From NCBI RefSeq assembly GCF_000931935.2, contig NZ_AZAC01000023.1, positions 81,090 to 145,089 on the forward strand: DNA of 64,000 nt. Reading direction: 5' to 3'. The DNA comes from Dethiosulfatarculus sandiegensis. Its GTDB lineage: Bacteria > Desulfobacterota > Desulfarculia > Desulfarculales > Desulfarculaceae. Each line of letters starts with the position of its first letter. The first letter of the stretch is position 1. This document shows, piece after piece, positions 53,056-61,997 of the stretch. The position numbers were made by a program, and so were the translations under genes. The notes under the pieces were generated by a model that was not told where the DNA came from, did no database searches, and worked only from the letters and a program-made list of their open reading frames with translations.

Positions 53056-55158
53056 TCACTCTTCTCCATTCGGCCGGCTTAGAGAAAGCCTGGCGTCCAC
53101 CGCCATGGCGCCCTGGCCCCTGGGCAGGACCAGCAAGGGGTTGATATCCGCTTCCGAAACCTCGGGAAAATCCGTCACCAAAGATGCCAGGGAAAGTATG
53201 GCGTCTGAGAGCGCGGCCATGTCTGCCGGTGGCTCGCCGCGCACTCCTCGCAAAAGCGGGAAGGCGTTTATGCTCTTGACCATCTGATCTGCGTCTTCCC
53301 TGGTTATGGGGGCCACCTTGAAGGAAACATCCTTCATGACCTCCACATAGATGCCTCCCAGGCCGAACATGATCAGATGACCGAATTGGGGATCTTTGGT
53401 TACGCCCGCAATGGTCTCGCGTCCGCCTTGGACCATCTCCTGGACCAGAACTCCCCGCACCCAGGCGTTCGGCTTTAAGCGGCTCACCCGGCTGGTCATC
53501 TCCAAAAAGGCTCTGGCCACTTCATCCGGGGTTTTAAGCCCCACCTTGACTCCGCCCACATCCGATTTATGGCTGATGGCGGGCGAGTCTATCTTCATGA
53601 CCACAGGGCAACCCAGCTTTTCGGCCGCTGCCGCGGCCTCGTCGCTGGTGGCGGCCGGTATGGATTGGGCCACGTTTATGCCATAGGCCTTAAAACACTC
53701 CCTGGCCTCGGTCTCTGACATCTCTCGCCGCTTGACCGCTCGCATTTCATTGATAATGCCCTGCACAACTTCTTTTTTACCCTCTACCAGGTCCGGGGGC
53801 TTGGGCTTGGTGTTAAGCCATTTGCGATATTGCATCATACCGGCCATGGCCTGCACCGCGTCTTCGGGGAAGTCATAGGCGGGCATGCCCTGCTCCATGC
53901 AGTATATGCGGCTTTCCTCAACCGAATGCCGTCCCATAAGCACACTGAATATGGGCTTATTGGTCTTTTCCTCGCAGATAAGCCTGGCCACCTCGCGGGG
54001 GTCCACCGTGGCTGTGGGTGAAAGAATCACCATCAACCCGTCCACGTTGGGGTCTTCGGCGGTTATGGACAGCGACCTGCCGTAAAGCTCGGCCGCGGCC
54101 CCGCCGGTTATATCCACCGGGTTGTATACCGAGGCTATCGACGGCAAAAAGGACCGCAGCTCATCCACGGTCTCGGGCCGAAGCCCGGCCATATGCATGC
54201 CCAGTTTTTCCACCGAGTCCGCGGCGATAATGCCCGGCCCCCCGGAGTTGGTGACTATCGCCATGGCAGGGCCTGCCAAAAGCGGCTGGCGAGCCAGGGC
54301 CTGGGCCAGGTTGAAGAGCTGGCGCACGGTATGCACCCTGAGCACCCCGCATTGGCTAAAGGCGGCTTCATAGGCTGCGTCCGCCCCGGCCAGGGCTCCG
54401 GTGTGACTGGAAGCGGCCTTGGCCCCGGCCGAGGTCACCCCGCTTTTTAAAAGCACCACCGGCTTTTTACGGGTGACCTCGGCGGCGGCCTTCATGAACT
54501 TTTTGCCGTCTTCCACCGCCTCCAGGTATCCCATGATAACCCGGGTGTCTTCGTCTTCGGCCAAAAGGTGCAGGATCTCGGTCTCGGTCAAGTCAACCTT
54601 GTTTCCCAGGCTTATGAACTTGGAAAAGCCAATGGCGTTATCCAAAGACCAGTCCAGAATAGCCAGGCACATGGCCCCCGACTGGGAAAAAAAGCCGATA
54701 TGCCCCTTATTGGGCATGCCCGCCGCAAAACTGGCGTTAAGACCCTGGAATGAATCCATGATTCCCACGCAGTTTGGGCCGATGATCCTGACCCCGGTCT
54801 CTTGGCAGGCCTTGGCCAGGTCTTTTTCAAGCTGGGTTCCTTCGCCGCCGACCTCCTTGAATCCACTGGAGACCACTACGCAGGCCATGATGTTTTTTTG
54901 GGCCAGCTCATAGATGCTTGTCACCACCATGGCTGGGGCCACTGCCACCACTGCCAGGTCCACCTCATCGGGAAGTTGGTCTATGTTTTTAAAAACGGGA
55001 AGGCCCAATATCTCTTTTGCCTTGGGGTTTATGGGATAAACCCCTCCGTTGTAGCCGTAGTTCTTAAGGTTGGCCACAATGTCGTGACCCACCTTGCCGG
55101 GCTTGGTGGAAGCCCCTACCACAGCCACCCCTCTGGGGTTGAAAAAGGCTTTGAGCAA
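53056..55158 (-). CDS. ADP-forming acetate/acyl-CoA synthetase (fused alpha-beta)
   Basis: This protein of about 700 residues belongs to the NDP-forming acyl-CoA synthetase family, which makes ATP from acyl-CoA plus ADP and phosphate, or the reverse. The N-terminal CoA-binding domain has VAVVGASTKPGKVGHDI. The succinyl-CoA ligase-like domains have GPNCVGIMD, FFSQSGAMC and the phospho-His region SHTGALAGADAAYEAAF. The C-terminal ATP-grasp domain has CPVVMKIDSPAISHKSDVGG and GLGGIYVEV. The start is taken as TTG 55158, with AAGGAG nine bases upstream; an open frame reaches a TTG at 55263 without such a site. Confidence 0.9.
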   Translation of the reverse strand: MLKAFFNPRGVAVVGASTKPGKVGHDIVANLKNYGYNGGVYPINPKAKEILGLPVFKNIDQLPDEVDLAVVAVAPAMVVTSIYELAQKNIMACVVVSSGFKEVGGEGTQLEKDLAKACQETGVRIIGPNCVGIMDSFQGLNASFAAGMPNKGHIGFFSQSGAMCLAILDWSLDNAIGFSKFISLGNKVDLTETEILHLLAEDEDTRVIMGYLEAVEDGKKFMKAAAEVTRKKPVVLLKSGVTSAGAKAASSHTGALAGADAAYEAAFSQCGVLRVHTVRQLFNLAQALARQPLLAGPAMAIVTNSGGPGIIAADSVEKLGMHMAGLRPETVDELRSFLPSIASVYNPVDITGGAAAELYGRSLSITAEDPNVDGLMVILSPTATVDPREVARLICEEKTNKPIFSVLMGRHSVEESRIYCMEQGMPAYDFPEDAVQAMAGMMQYRKWLNTKPKPPDLVEGKKEVVQGIINEMRAVKRREMSETEARECFKAYGINVAQSIPAATSDEAAAAAEKLGCPVVMKIDSPAISHKSDVGGVKVGLKTPDEVARAFLEMTSRVSRLKPNAWVRGVLVQEMVQGGRETIAGVTKDPQFGHLIMFGLGGIYVEVMKDVSFKVAPITREDADQMVKSINAFPLLRGVRGEPPADMAALSDAILSLASLVTDFPEVSEADINPLLVLPRGQGAMAVDARLSLSRPNGEE

Positions 55159-55632
55159 GGTAAACAGCTCCTTAGGATAATGAAGAAGGGATACGCCTTC
55201 AAAGGTGTATGGATACCTTTGATCACAATCAATTCTTATTCTAAACGAATCACATGGGAACAAGCAAGAAGATTGGGTTAACTATTCATCAATACAAGCT
55301 GTTTTTACTTAACTACCCCAAAAGCCCATGATTGGACAAACAAAAATCAACCCATTACAAAGGAATGGCTCCGGGTCCCAGGGGGGATGGCGGACCCGGA
55401 GCCATATGGAGAGGAACACGCCGCGCCTTAAGTACGCGACGCGCTTTGTGACTGATTTTTCAGTCACCAGAATCAACTAGCACTACACCTGCCCGGTTTC
55501 AGCCTCTGATATGAGACGTAAAAAAACAGCCGGGGAATTCGCCTACACCCCCCCAACCGTAAACCAATGGACCCGGCAAGTTTTTTAGTAAAAAAAGGAA
55601 AACCCTTTAAAAACAGATAAAACACGTTTGTT
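55159..55632. other. Intergenic region with three consecutive hairpins
   Basis: No gene is seen. ATGGCTCCGGGTCC (55365-55378) and GGACCCGGAGCCAT (55392-55405) form a perfect 14-bp stem. GCGCC/GCGCG-rich sequence follows at 55421-55444, and GTGACTG/CAGTCAC at 55448-55467 forms a third hairpin. None is followed by a strong T-run. It lies between the end of the curli operon and the acyl-CoA synthetase operon, both minus strand. Confidence 0.6.
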
Positions 55633-56016
55633 TTAAATACCCAGGGGGTGAAGCAGGGTTTCGCAGGCCACCAGGCGGCCCTGGTAAAAAACGCTTAAAC
55701 AGAGTTCATAGGAATCTCCTGTATTAAAGCTTAAAACCAGTCTGCAAAGGGATTTGGTCTCTCCCTCACTGATAAAGACCCGGCCTGCCTGGGAACTGTT
55801 GGACCGGCCCGAAGCCCCGCTTTTTCTGACCTTTAAAAGATATCTGTACTCACCACTCTCCGGAGCCTGACAAAAGGGCACAACCTTGAGTTTGCCCTTT
55901 TCCTCGTTAAGCTCAAGCCAGGCTGGGGAATCCGGCTCCCCGGCCCTGCAATAACTCCCCGTCATAATAAAGGCAAAGGTAAAGAAGGTTATTATGAGGG
56001 AGTATTTCCAGTCCAT
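55633..56016 (-). CDS. csgH: CsgH-like curli periplasmic protein
   Basis: This is a 127-residue exported protein. A signal peptide (SLIITFFTFAFIMTGSYCRA) precedes a mature part of about 100 residues. The mature part has LELNEEKGKLKV, YRYLLKVRKSGASGRSNSSQ and AGRVFISEGETKSLCRLVLSF, matching the CsgC/CsgH family, whose members block premature amyloid formation in the periplasm. The S-G-x-S-x-S-x-Q pattern is the family hallmark. Its position right after the curlin gene supports the call. Confidence 0.8.
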   Translation of the reverse strand: MDWKYSLIITFFTFAFIMTGSYCRAGEPDSPAWLELNEEKGKLKVVPFCQAPESGEYRYLLKVRKSGASGRSNSSQAGRVFISEGETKSLCRLVLSFNTGDSYELCLSVFYQGRLVACETLLHPLGI

Positions 56017-56099
56017 GGCATGGTCCCCCGGTTATTTTTAAGGATAGAATCCGGCCCCGGAGCAGCCCGGGGCCGGACTTGATTGGAGGTTTGTTTGAA

Positions 56100-58484
56100 T
56101 TAGTGCTGGATCACTGTGGCGCTGCAGCCAACCGCCATGGTCTGGTTCACATTGGCCAGACCCCAGGAACCGGTCTGCACCACCAGGGCGGAGTTCAGAG
56201 CGCCCTGCTGGGTAACATAAGCGCTATTGTCTGCATTAGCCTGCTCGACAAACGCGCTGTTCATGAAGCCGTCCTGGTCAATATCAGCGTACTGGGACAA
56301 ACCAGCCTGCATCACCTGGGCCAAGTTGCCCACACCCGTCTGATTGATATCGGTTTCATCATCGACTCCAACCTGGGTGTTAAAGGCCGCGTTGGCGCTG
56401 CCCTGCTGCCAGATTTCGGAATCGTCGCCCGCACCCACCTGGCTATTGAAGGCCAGGTTTAATGCGCCGTCCTGATCTATGGCAGAGGTCTCGCCGGCTC
56501 CAAGTTGAATGTTAAAGGCCGCATTGGCAAGGCCGTTTTGGATTATGGAAGAATAATTACCGGAAATCACGAAGGGAACGGCTATGCCGGTCTGGTAGTT
56601 GAAAGCCAGGTTGCCGACGCCGGTCTGAGTAATCTCAGACTCATTGCCAAGCTGGAAGAGTAGGCCGCCTCCTTCTTGGTAGCTTATGGCCGCATTGGCG
56701 GCGCCGTCCTGGTCAATAGTGGATTTATTGCCGGTGCCAGAGCCTTCCTGAACGTTCAAGGCCAGGTTGGCCAAGCCGTTCTGGTCAATAGTGGATTCGT
56801 CGGATTCCCCTGTCTGCTCATTAAGGGCCAGGTTGAAAGAGCCCTCCTGGTTGATGGCGGAATCATTGTCATCACCAGACTGGTTGTTAAAGGCCGCGTT
56901 GGCAGCGCCGTCCTGGTAAATGGTGGAATCATTGCCATCACCGGACTGCTCACTGAGGGCCGCGTTGGCAGTGCCGCCCTGGACGATAGTGGAATCGTTG
57001 TATTCACCGGTCTGTTCATTGGAAGCGAAGTTAAAGGTGCCCGCCTGGTCTATGCTGGAAGTGTTTTCCTTGTTGAGCTGGTAGTTGTGGGCTTCGTTAC
57101 CGGCGCCTGTTTGGTTTATCACCGAAAGGTTGCCTGCTGTGGGGGGCGTATATATTGGCCACCACCCGCCACTCCAACCGCCGGGAGTGCCGCCGCCGCG
57201 CTGGGTGTTGTAGGCCAGGTTTCCGGTTCCGCTCTGGTTGATGGTGGAGTCGTTGCCGGTGCCGGTGCCGGCCTGATCATTAAAGGCCTGGTTGGCAGCG
57301 CCGCCCTGGTCGATGGCGGAGACATCAGACCTACCGGTCTGCTCGTTTACGGCCAAGTTGAAGGAACCACCCTGGTTAATATCGGACTCGTTCTCATTGC
57401 CGGTCTGGGTGCTGTAAGCGGCATTTGCCGTGCCGCCCTGTCCGATATTGGATGCGTTGTCATCACCGGACTGGGTGTTATAAGCGGCATTTGCCGTGCC
57501 GCCCTGTCCGATAGTGGATGCGTTGTCATCACCGGACTGGGTGTTATAAGCCACATTGGCCGTGCCGCCCTGCCCGATAGTGGATGTGTTGTCATCACCG
57601 GACTGGGTGTTATAAGCCACATTGGCCGTGCCGCCCTGCCCGATAGTGGATGTGTTGTCATCACCGGACTGGGTGTTCGAGGCCAAATTGGCTGTACCGC
57701 CCTGCCCGATACTGGATTCATTGTCATCACCGGTTTGGCTGCTGAGGGCCAAATTCGCCACGCCGCTTTGGGTGATGGTGGAGTCGTTGTAATCACCGCT
57801 TTGGTTATTGTAAGCGAAATTCCAAGCGCCATCCTGCTCAATATCGGCAAAATTGAAATTACCTGACTGATCGCTGAAGATTGTATTTTGCACCCCTTCT
57901 TGAATGGCAGACAGGTAATCAGCATTACCCGACTGATAGCCTTCAATCTGGTTAAAGGCCGAACCAAACGGAGTCAACTTGCCCTGGCTCGCCTTGGCCT
58001 CGGAATCATTACCAGTTTGGCTGAGAAGGACACTGCTTTCCATCCCCTTCTGGTAGAAGGTAGCCAGATGGCCCTGATTTTCCTGCAAAATATCAGCATC
58101 ATTGAAAAGGCCCCCCTGGAAGCCGGCGGCGTTCTGATTGATCCCGGTTTGCTTAATATTGGTGAAGTTAAAGCCGCCGGTCTGCAACACGCCCATGCGC
58201 CCCACGGAGCCATAAAACATCTCGCCGCCGAGCCAGGCCGCCTCAACCATATCGGCCACAGTGTTCCCAGAGCCGTTCTGCTCCACATTCACCGTGCCGG
58301 CAACACCAGTCTGCCCTGTTTCAACGAGGTTTTGCGCACCAGAGTTGTCATAGGTCTGGGTTATGTTGGCATCATTCAACGAGCCGGTCTGGTACACATT
58401 GGCCTCATTTGAATCGCCCGGGGCAGCAAAGGCATACCCCGCCACCATGGTCAGGCAGCATGCTATGGCTAGTACTTTTCTCAC
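56100..58484 (-). CDS. Giant curlin-repeat amyloid subunit (CsgA-like)
   Basis: This is a 794-residue secreted protein. A signal peptide (KVLAIACCLTMVAGYAFA) is followed by some thirty curlin-type repeats of about 22 residues with the pattern N-x-A-x-x-x-Q-x-G-x-x-N-x-S-x-I-x-Q. Five of them (about residues 262-355) are nearly identical. At about residues 435-460 a Gly/Trp/Pro-rich stretch (GGWSGGWWPIYTPP) interrupts the repeats. E. coli CsgA has five repeats and 151 residues, so this is far larger. The GTG start at 58484 has AAGGAG nine bases upstream. It is exported by the CsgG pore encoded in the same operon and should form the fibre. Confidence 0.9.
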   Translation of the reverse strand: MRKVLAIACCLTMVAGYAFAAPGDSNEANVYQTGSLNDANITQTYDNSGAQNLVETGQTGVAGTVNVEQNGSGNTVADMVEAAWLGGEMFYGSVGRMGVLQTGGFNFTNIKQTGINQNAAGFQGGLFNDADILQENQGHLATFYQKGMESSVLLSQTGNDSEAKASQGKLTPFGSAFNQIEGYQSGNADYLSAIQEGVQNTIFSDQSGNFNFADIEQDGAWNFAYNNQSGDYNDSTITQSGVANLALSSQTGDDNESSIGQGGTANLASNTQSGDDNTSTIGQGGTANVAYNTQSGDDNTSTIGQGGTANVAYNTQSGDDNASTIGQGGTANAAYNTQSGDDNASNIGQGGTANAAYSTQTGNENESDINQGGSFNLAVNEQTGRSDVSAIDQGGAANQAFNDQAGTGTGNDSTINQSGTGNLAYNTQRGGGTPGGWSGGWWPIYTPPTAGNLSVINQTGAGNEAHNYQLNKENTSSIDQAGTFNFASNEQTGEYNDSTIVQGGTANAALSEQSGDGNDSTIYQDGAANAAFNNQSGDDNDSAINQEGSFNLALNEQTGESDESTIDQNGLANLALNVQEGSGTGNKSTIDQDGAANAAISYQEGGGLLFQLGNESEITQTGVGNLAFNYQTGIAVPFVISGNYSSIIQNGLANAAFNIQLGAGETSAIDQDGALNLAFNSQVGAGDDSEIWQQGSANAAFNTQVGVDDETDINQTGVGNLAQVMQAGLSQYADIDQDGFMNSAFVEQANADNSAYVTQQGALNSALVVQTGSWGLANVNQTMAVGCSATVIQH
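57431..57760 (-). repeat. Five tandem 66-bp repeats inside the curlin gene
   Basis: Starts of the repeated TGCCGCCCTG are at 57431, 57497, 57563 and 57629, with a variant at 57695, an exact 66-base spacing. Each unit encodes one curlin repeat. The near-identity at DNA level suggests recent expansion. Confidence 0.9.
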
Positions 58485-58621
58485 TTGGTCATCTCCTTTT
58501 TTAAAATGACACGTTTGATCCTTTGGAACGTTATCCCCTTGTTTTGTCCCGCCTTGGGTCAGCTTCCTTGCCGCCTGTGACCGGACTGACTCTAAACAAT
58601 TGATTCAGGACAAGCTTGTTA

Positions 58622-59569
58622 TTACGGATGAACCGTGATCACCGTCACCCCGGACGAATCACGCACCATGGAGATATGGCTGTCGCTTCCGAGCTGGGTG
58701 ACTGAGGGCAAGGCTCCCCCGGCATGGGCCTCCACCTCGGCCAGGTTGTCATGGCCGAACTGGTTGATCCTGGCCTGACTGGGACCCGACCCAAACTGGC
58801 TTATGTAGGCCTCATTGTCGTAACCGCCCTGGTTGATGGTTGCCTGATGGCCGTAGCCCTCCTGGACGATCCCGGCAATATTGTCCAAACCCATCTGGTT
58901 GATCACAGCCAAAAGCGAATCACCGTCCTGACTGATTGCAGCCTGGCACCCAACCGCGTTGTTAAACTGGGCAAGCCCGGCCACATTGCCGCTGCCGGAC
59001 TGGGTGATAAAGCTTTCCAGTAGAAGGCCCCTTTGACGCAACTCGGCCCGGTTTCTCTGACCGCCTGATGCATACTGATCCACCACGGCCAGGTTGCCGA
59101 CACCGAACTGGGTGATCTCCGCCTCGGAGCCTTGACCGGTCTGGCTGACCTGTAGCCTGTTATCCCAGCCTGTCTGGCCGGCGCTGAGCCATGAGGCTGA
59201 GCCTGTCTGACTTATCTCGGCCTGGTTCGGGAGGCAGCCCAGGCTGAACTGGCTGAGGCCGGCCGTATGATAGGAGCCGTCTTGGCGAATCTGAAAATAG
59301 GCCGGACCCATACTGCGTTGATAAAAGGCCTGGTTGTTTGCTCCGCTCTGCTGGATCAACCCCCAAACAGCCCCAACCCCGGACTGTTCCAGGTTGGCCA
59401 CCTGCCCGAGCCCCTGCTGCTCAACCTGCAGCCCACCCATGCCCTGGCCCGGGATATAAGACTCAAGCCAGGAGAGGTTCACAGGCCCGCTTGCAGGCTG
59501 CGCCTGTGCAACAGGTGCGCAAACCAGGCATAAGGCAGCTAAAATCAACCACAAAGCTAACTTTTTCAT
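58622..59569 (-). CDS. Curlin-repeat protein, probable minor subunit / nucleator (CsgB-like)
   Basis: This is a 315-residue secreted protein with signal peptide (LALWLILAALCLVCAPVAQA). About ten curlin-type repeats (for instance QVEQQGLGQVANLEQSGVG and QATINQGGYDNEAYISQFG) are more diverged than in the large subunit and richer in hydrophobic and charged residues. The C-terminus, ISMVRDSSGVTVITVHP, has no repeat pattern. Such diverged proteins usually nucleate the fibre (CsgB). It starts four bases after the csgFG stop, so translation is coupled. Confidence 0.82.
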   Translation of the reverse strand: MKKLALWLILAALCLVCAPVAQAQPASGPVNLSWLESYIPGQGMGGLQVEQQGLGQVANLEQSGVGAVWGLIQQSGANNQAFYQRSMGPAYFQIRQDGSYHTAGLSQFSLGCLPNQAEISQTGSASWLSAGQTGWDNRLQVSQTGQGSEAEITQFGVGNLAVVDQYASGGQRNRAELRQRGLLLESFITQSGSGNVAGLAQFNNAVGCQAAISQDGDSLLAVINQMGLDNIAGIVQEGYGHQATINQGGYDNEAYISQFGSGPSQARINQFGHDNLAEVEAHAGGALPSVTQLGSDSHISMVRDSSGVTVITVHP

Positions 59570-59573
59570 TACA

Positions 59574-60902
59574 TTAACCTTTAATGCGGTCAGCCGGGAT
59601 ACTTGGCTTTTCCTTGCTTCTGCCCGCCTCTACCAAGTAATCCTGAATAACCTGGTTCTTCATTTGGTTGGGATCTTTCAGGGTCCAGAGGCCATCCACC
59701 ACCCCTTCCACGATCAGGGCGATCACAGCCTTGTCAATGGCTGCGGCCACACAGAGCTGAGTGGGCTCGTTGGTGGTAAAGCCGCCTTCTATCTCCCAAA
59801 GGCGCTTAAAGGAAAGGAACCTGAAAAGACTGGCGTCCACTTTTTTGGAAAGAATCGTCTTGGTGGTGGAGACCGACTTTAAGATGCGACCGCTTCTGAT
59901 ATCCACGGCCCTTAAGTGCACACTCACCCGGTCCTGGCGATACTCAACCGAGCCGCCAAGCCCCCAGTAGCGGGCTCCCAGACCACCTGTGACGATATTG
60001 GTTTCATATGAGGTGATTCCGCCTTCCAGGAGAATATGGCCGTATTCCAAGGGCGGCAGCTTGACTGTACTTTTGGAGGCCTTTCCGTTTTCCTTGAGTG
60101 CGGCGCGAATAATCTTGCGCTCGGTCAGAAGATCCTGCAGACCTTCCCTTTCAACCGCTACGAACCAGCCCGAATCCTTAAGCGCCTGGATCAGCATGCT
60201 GGTGGCCCCCTGGGTCACGGCCGTGGAAAAGGAGCTCACTCCGGGCAGGGGCTTGTACTGACCGGTCTGGTCCCGGAAGCTGTAGAGCGAGACAGGGATC
60301 TTGCCTTTGGGCAAGGGCAAAGTCCGCAGTTGTTCATGGGTGTAGGGCACCTGAGTCAAGGTGGGCGCCTGGGTGGCAAACTCCTGCACCGGGGCAAAGC
60401 AACCGGTAAAGAAAAGAAGCAGAAAGGCGAGATAAATTAGAATTATTTTTTGCTTTATTTTTTTTGCGGCTTCACCTAAAAACTGTGGAGTGAGCATCTC
60501 TGTTTGCTCACTGGTAATATTATCTTTATGACGGATAACCACATTACCTAGATTCTCTTCCACATTGAGCTGGAAATCACCGATCATATAAGACCCCGTG
60601 AGCAGCCTCTTATCACCAAACATGTCGTAGGTGATGCGCTGGGAGATGGTGCTCAAGATCCTTTGGCACAGGGAGTCGCCGAACTGTCCGAAATTGCCTT
60701 TTTCCTCTTCAACAGCCGCGGGATCTTTCTGGTTGTTTTGAGCCTGAGCGTTATTCAGGAGATAAGACCCGTTTAAGGGATTACCGCCAAAATTCGGATT
60801 AACCGGCGTATAAACCAACTCAGTGGCTAGGGCTCCCCCACCCCATAAGCCGACGGCTAGAACCACGGCCAAGGCAAACACCTTTGATAACTTATTCTTC
60901 AT
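59574..60902 (-). CDS. csgFG: Fused CsgF-CsgG curli secretion protein
   Basis: One frame of 442 residues contains two curli proteins. Residues 1-150 have a Sec signal peptide and then a CsgF pattern, TPVNPNFGGNPLNGSYLLNN and AQAQNNQKDP, ending EMLTPQFLGEAA. Residues from about 155 are CsgG, the outer membrane pore: a lipoprotein signal (IILIYLAFLLLFFTGC), then LPLPKGKIPVSLYSFRDQTG, VTQGATSMLIQALKDSGWF, GLQDLLTERKIIRAAL, GGLGARYWGLGGSVEYR and TNEPTQLCVAAAIDKAV. The join lies on an A8 run at about 60463-60470. The ATG at 60902 follows GGAGGGG. Normally CsgF and CsgG are separate proteins with separate signal peptides. Confidence 0.85.
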   Translation of the reverse strand: MKNKLSKVFALAVVLAVGLWGGGALATELVYTPVNPNFGGNPLNGSYLLNNAQAQNNQKDPAAVEEEKGNFGQFGDSLCQRILSTISQRITYDMFGDKRLLTGSYMIGDFQLNVEENLGNVVIRHKDNITSEQTEMLTPQFLGEAAKKIKQKIILIYLAFLLLFFTGCFAPVQEFATQAPTLTQVPYTHEQLRTLPLPKGKIPVSLYSFRDQTGQYKPLPGVSSFSTAVTQGATSMLIQALKDSGWFVAVEREGLQDLLTERKIIRAALKENGKASKSTVKLPPLEYGHILLEGGITSYETNIVTGGLGARYWGLGGSVEYRQDRVSVHLRAVDIRSGRILKSVSTTKTILSKKVDASLFRFLSFKRLWEIEGGFTTNEPTQLCVAAAIDKAVIALIVEGVVDGLWTLKDPNQMKNQVIQDYLVEAGRSKEKPSIPADRIKG

Positions 60903-60915
60903 TTGTTCCCCTCCA

Positions 60916-61337
60916 TTATCTGAGACCATCCCCTTGTAAATCCGGATTCTCTTTTTCGCTTACGAATTCCCGCCTTACCAGATAAAGCAACGCAGCCTTG
61001 ACTGCCTTTTTTACTGAACCTTCCAACCCATCACCCCTGCGAGATATTTGGGCTCTTAAAACCAGCTGATCATCTACAAAAACCATAATCACGCTGCCCC
61101 ATTGGGGATCAACTTTTTCCGATATCAAAACATTGGGATCTCCAACATTCTGAGGCGGTATCCAGCGACTAGTAAACTTTCTATAAAACTCGTGACCTTG
61201 TCTACTTATTACACGACTAGTAACGATTCCCTTTAAACCTATTTCCTCATCCCCCAAGCATTTCCGCCTTCAAGCGAACAAGAAAACAATGCAATAATCA
61301 GTGCCAACATCACAGCAATACAAAAAGTATAGCGCAC
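60916..61337 (-). CDS. csgE: CsgE curli assembly factor, signal peptide out of frame by one base
   Basis: The mature CsgE region is intact in one frame (60916-61257): GIVTSRVISRQGHEFYRKF, WGSVIMVFVDDQLVLRA and a helical end, about 105 residues. This frame has no signal peptide. In another frame, from GTG 61337, a good signal peptide is found (YTFCIAVMLALIIALFSC, then LEGGNAWG). The two join if the G5 run at 61251-61255 had six Gs, giving NAWGDEEIGLKG. So the gene is either frameshifted or the run is misread. CsgE directs subunits to the CsgG pore in the periplasm, so export should be essential. Confidence 0.75.
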
Positions 61338-61997
61338 TATTTACTGTTTTATTTCAGATATTTATTCCCAAAAGTAATCTGCTGTTTTCTATTTTACTGT
61401 TTAATAATCAACAGAAAAAACTAACTATCTAAGATATAAAAACTTGGATTTATCAATTACTTTTAAAATTATCTCCCGATAAAACCAAGTTGCCCGTTTT
61501 TTCATGATCAAAATTTACATGTATTTATCCATATTTTTTTTGCGGAAACAATCCCAATTAAGCACCAATTTTTATAAAAGGAAATACCGGCCTTAAGGAC
61601 CAAACAACTCCAGACTAACTTCATCCGGTGATATGGGTTTATTTTGGGTAGGTATTATGAAGAAGTGACTTACGTCTCATCCTGTATTATTAGTACTTTT
61701 TCCAAAGAAAACTCAATTGGGCATCATAGCGGCCTTTTCGCCTAATACCCGTTACCCTGCTGAGGAATATTCATATAAAAAAGCAATTAAAATAACTTTT
61801 TTTGAATGTATTTTACTCTGTGATACAGGCAGAAGGGTTATATAAAGCACTAAAAGACAGGTAAAAAATCTGGCAAAAAAGTACTGCTATTACCAGTCAA
61901 AATCTCGCCCGGCTTAACCGGACAATGAGAAGGATATTTCGTATTACATAGTTAAGTAGTGGCCATTAAATTGTAGGATTAACTTAAAAAACAAGAA
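61338..61997. other. Regulatory region upstream of the curli operon, no gene seen
   Basis: This AT-rich 660-base region separates csgE from the end of csgD, both minus strand. It should hold the csgE promoter. TTTACTGTTT occurs twice at 61340-61349 and 61393-61402, exactly 53 bases apart. No gene is visible. Confidence 0.5.

Noticed and set aside
55365..55467. A known riboswitch such as GEMM (c-di-GMP) or fluoride
   Set aside because: The conserved cores of those classes that I could recall are not present; only the hairpins are clear.
57431..57760. Regular 66-bp repeats resembling a CRISPR or satellite array
   Set aside because: The repeats are contiguous without spacers, keep the reading frame and encode curlin units.
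56676..57866. A 396-codon plus-strand frame across the curlin gene
   Set aside because: It is the complement of the curlin repeats. The minus-strand frame has a signal peptide, ribosome binding site and family motifs; the plus frame only mirrors the 66-bp periodicity.
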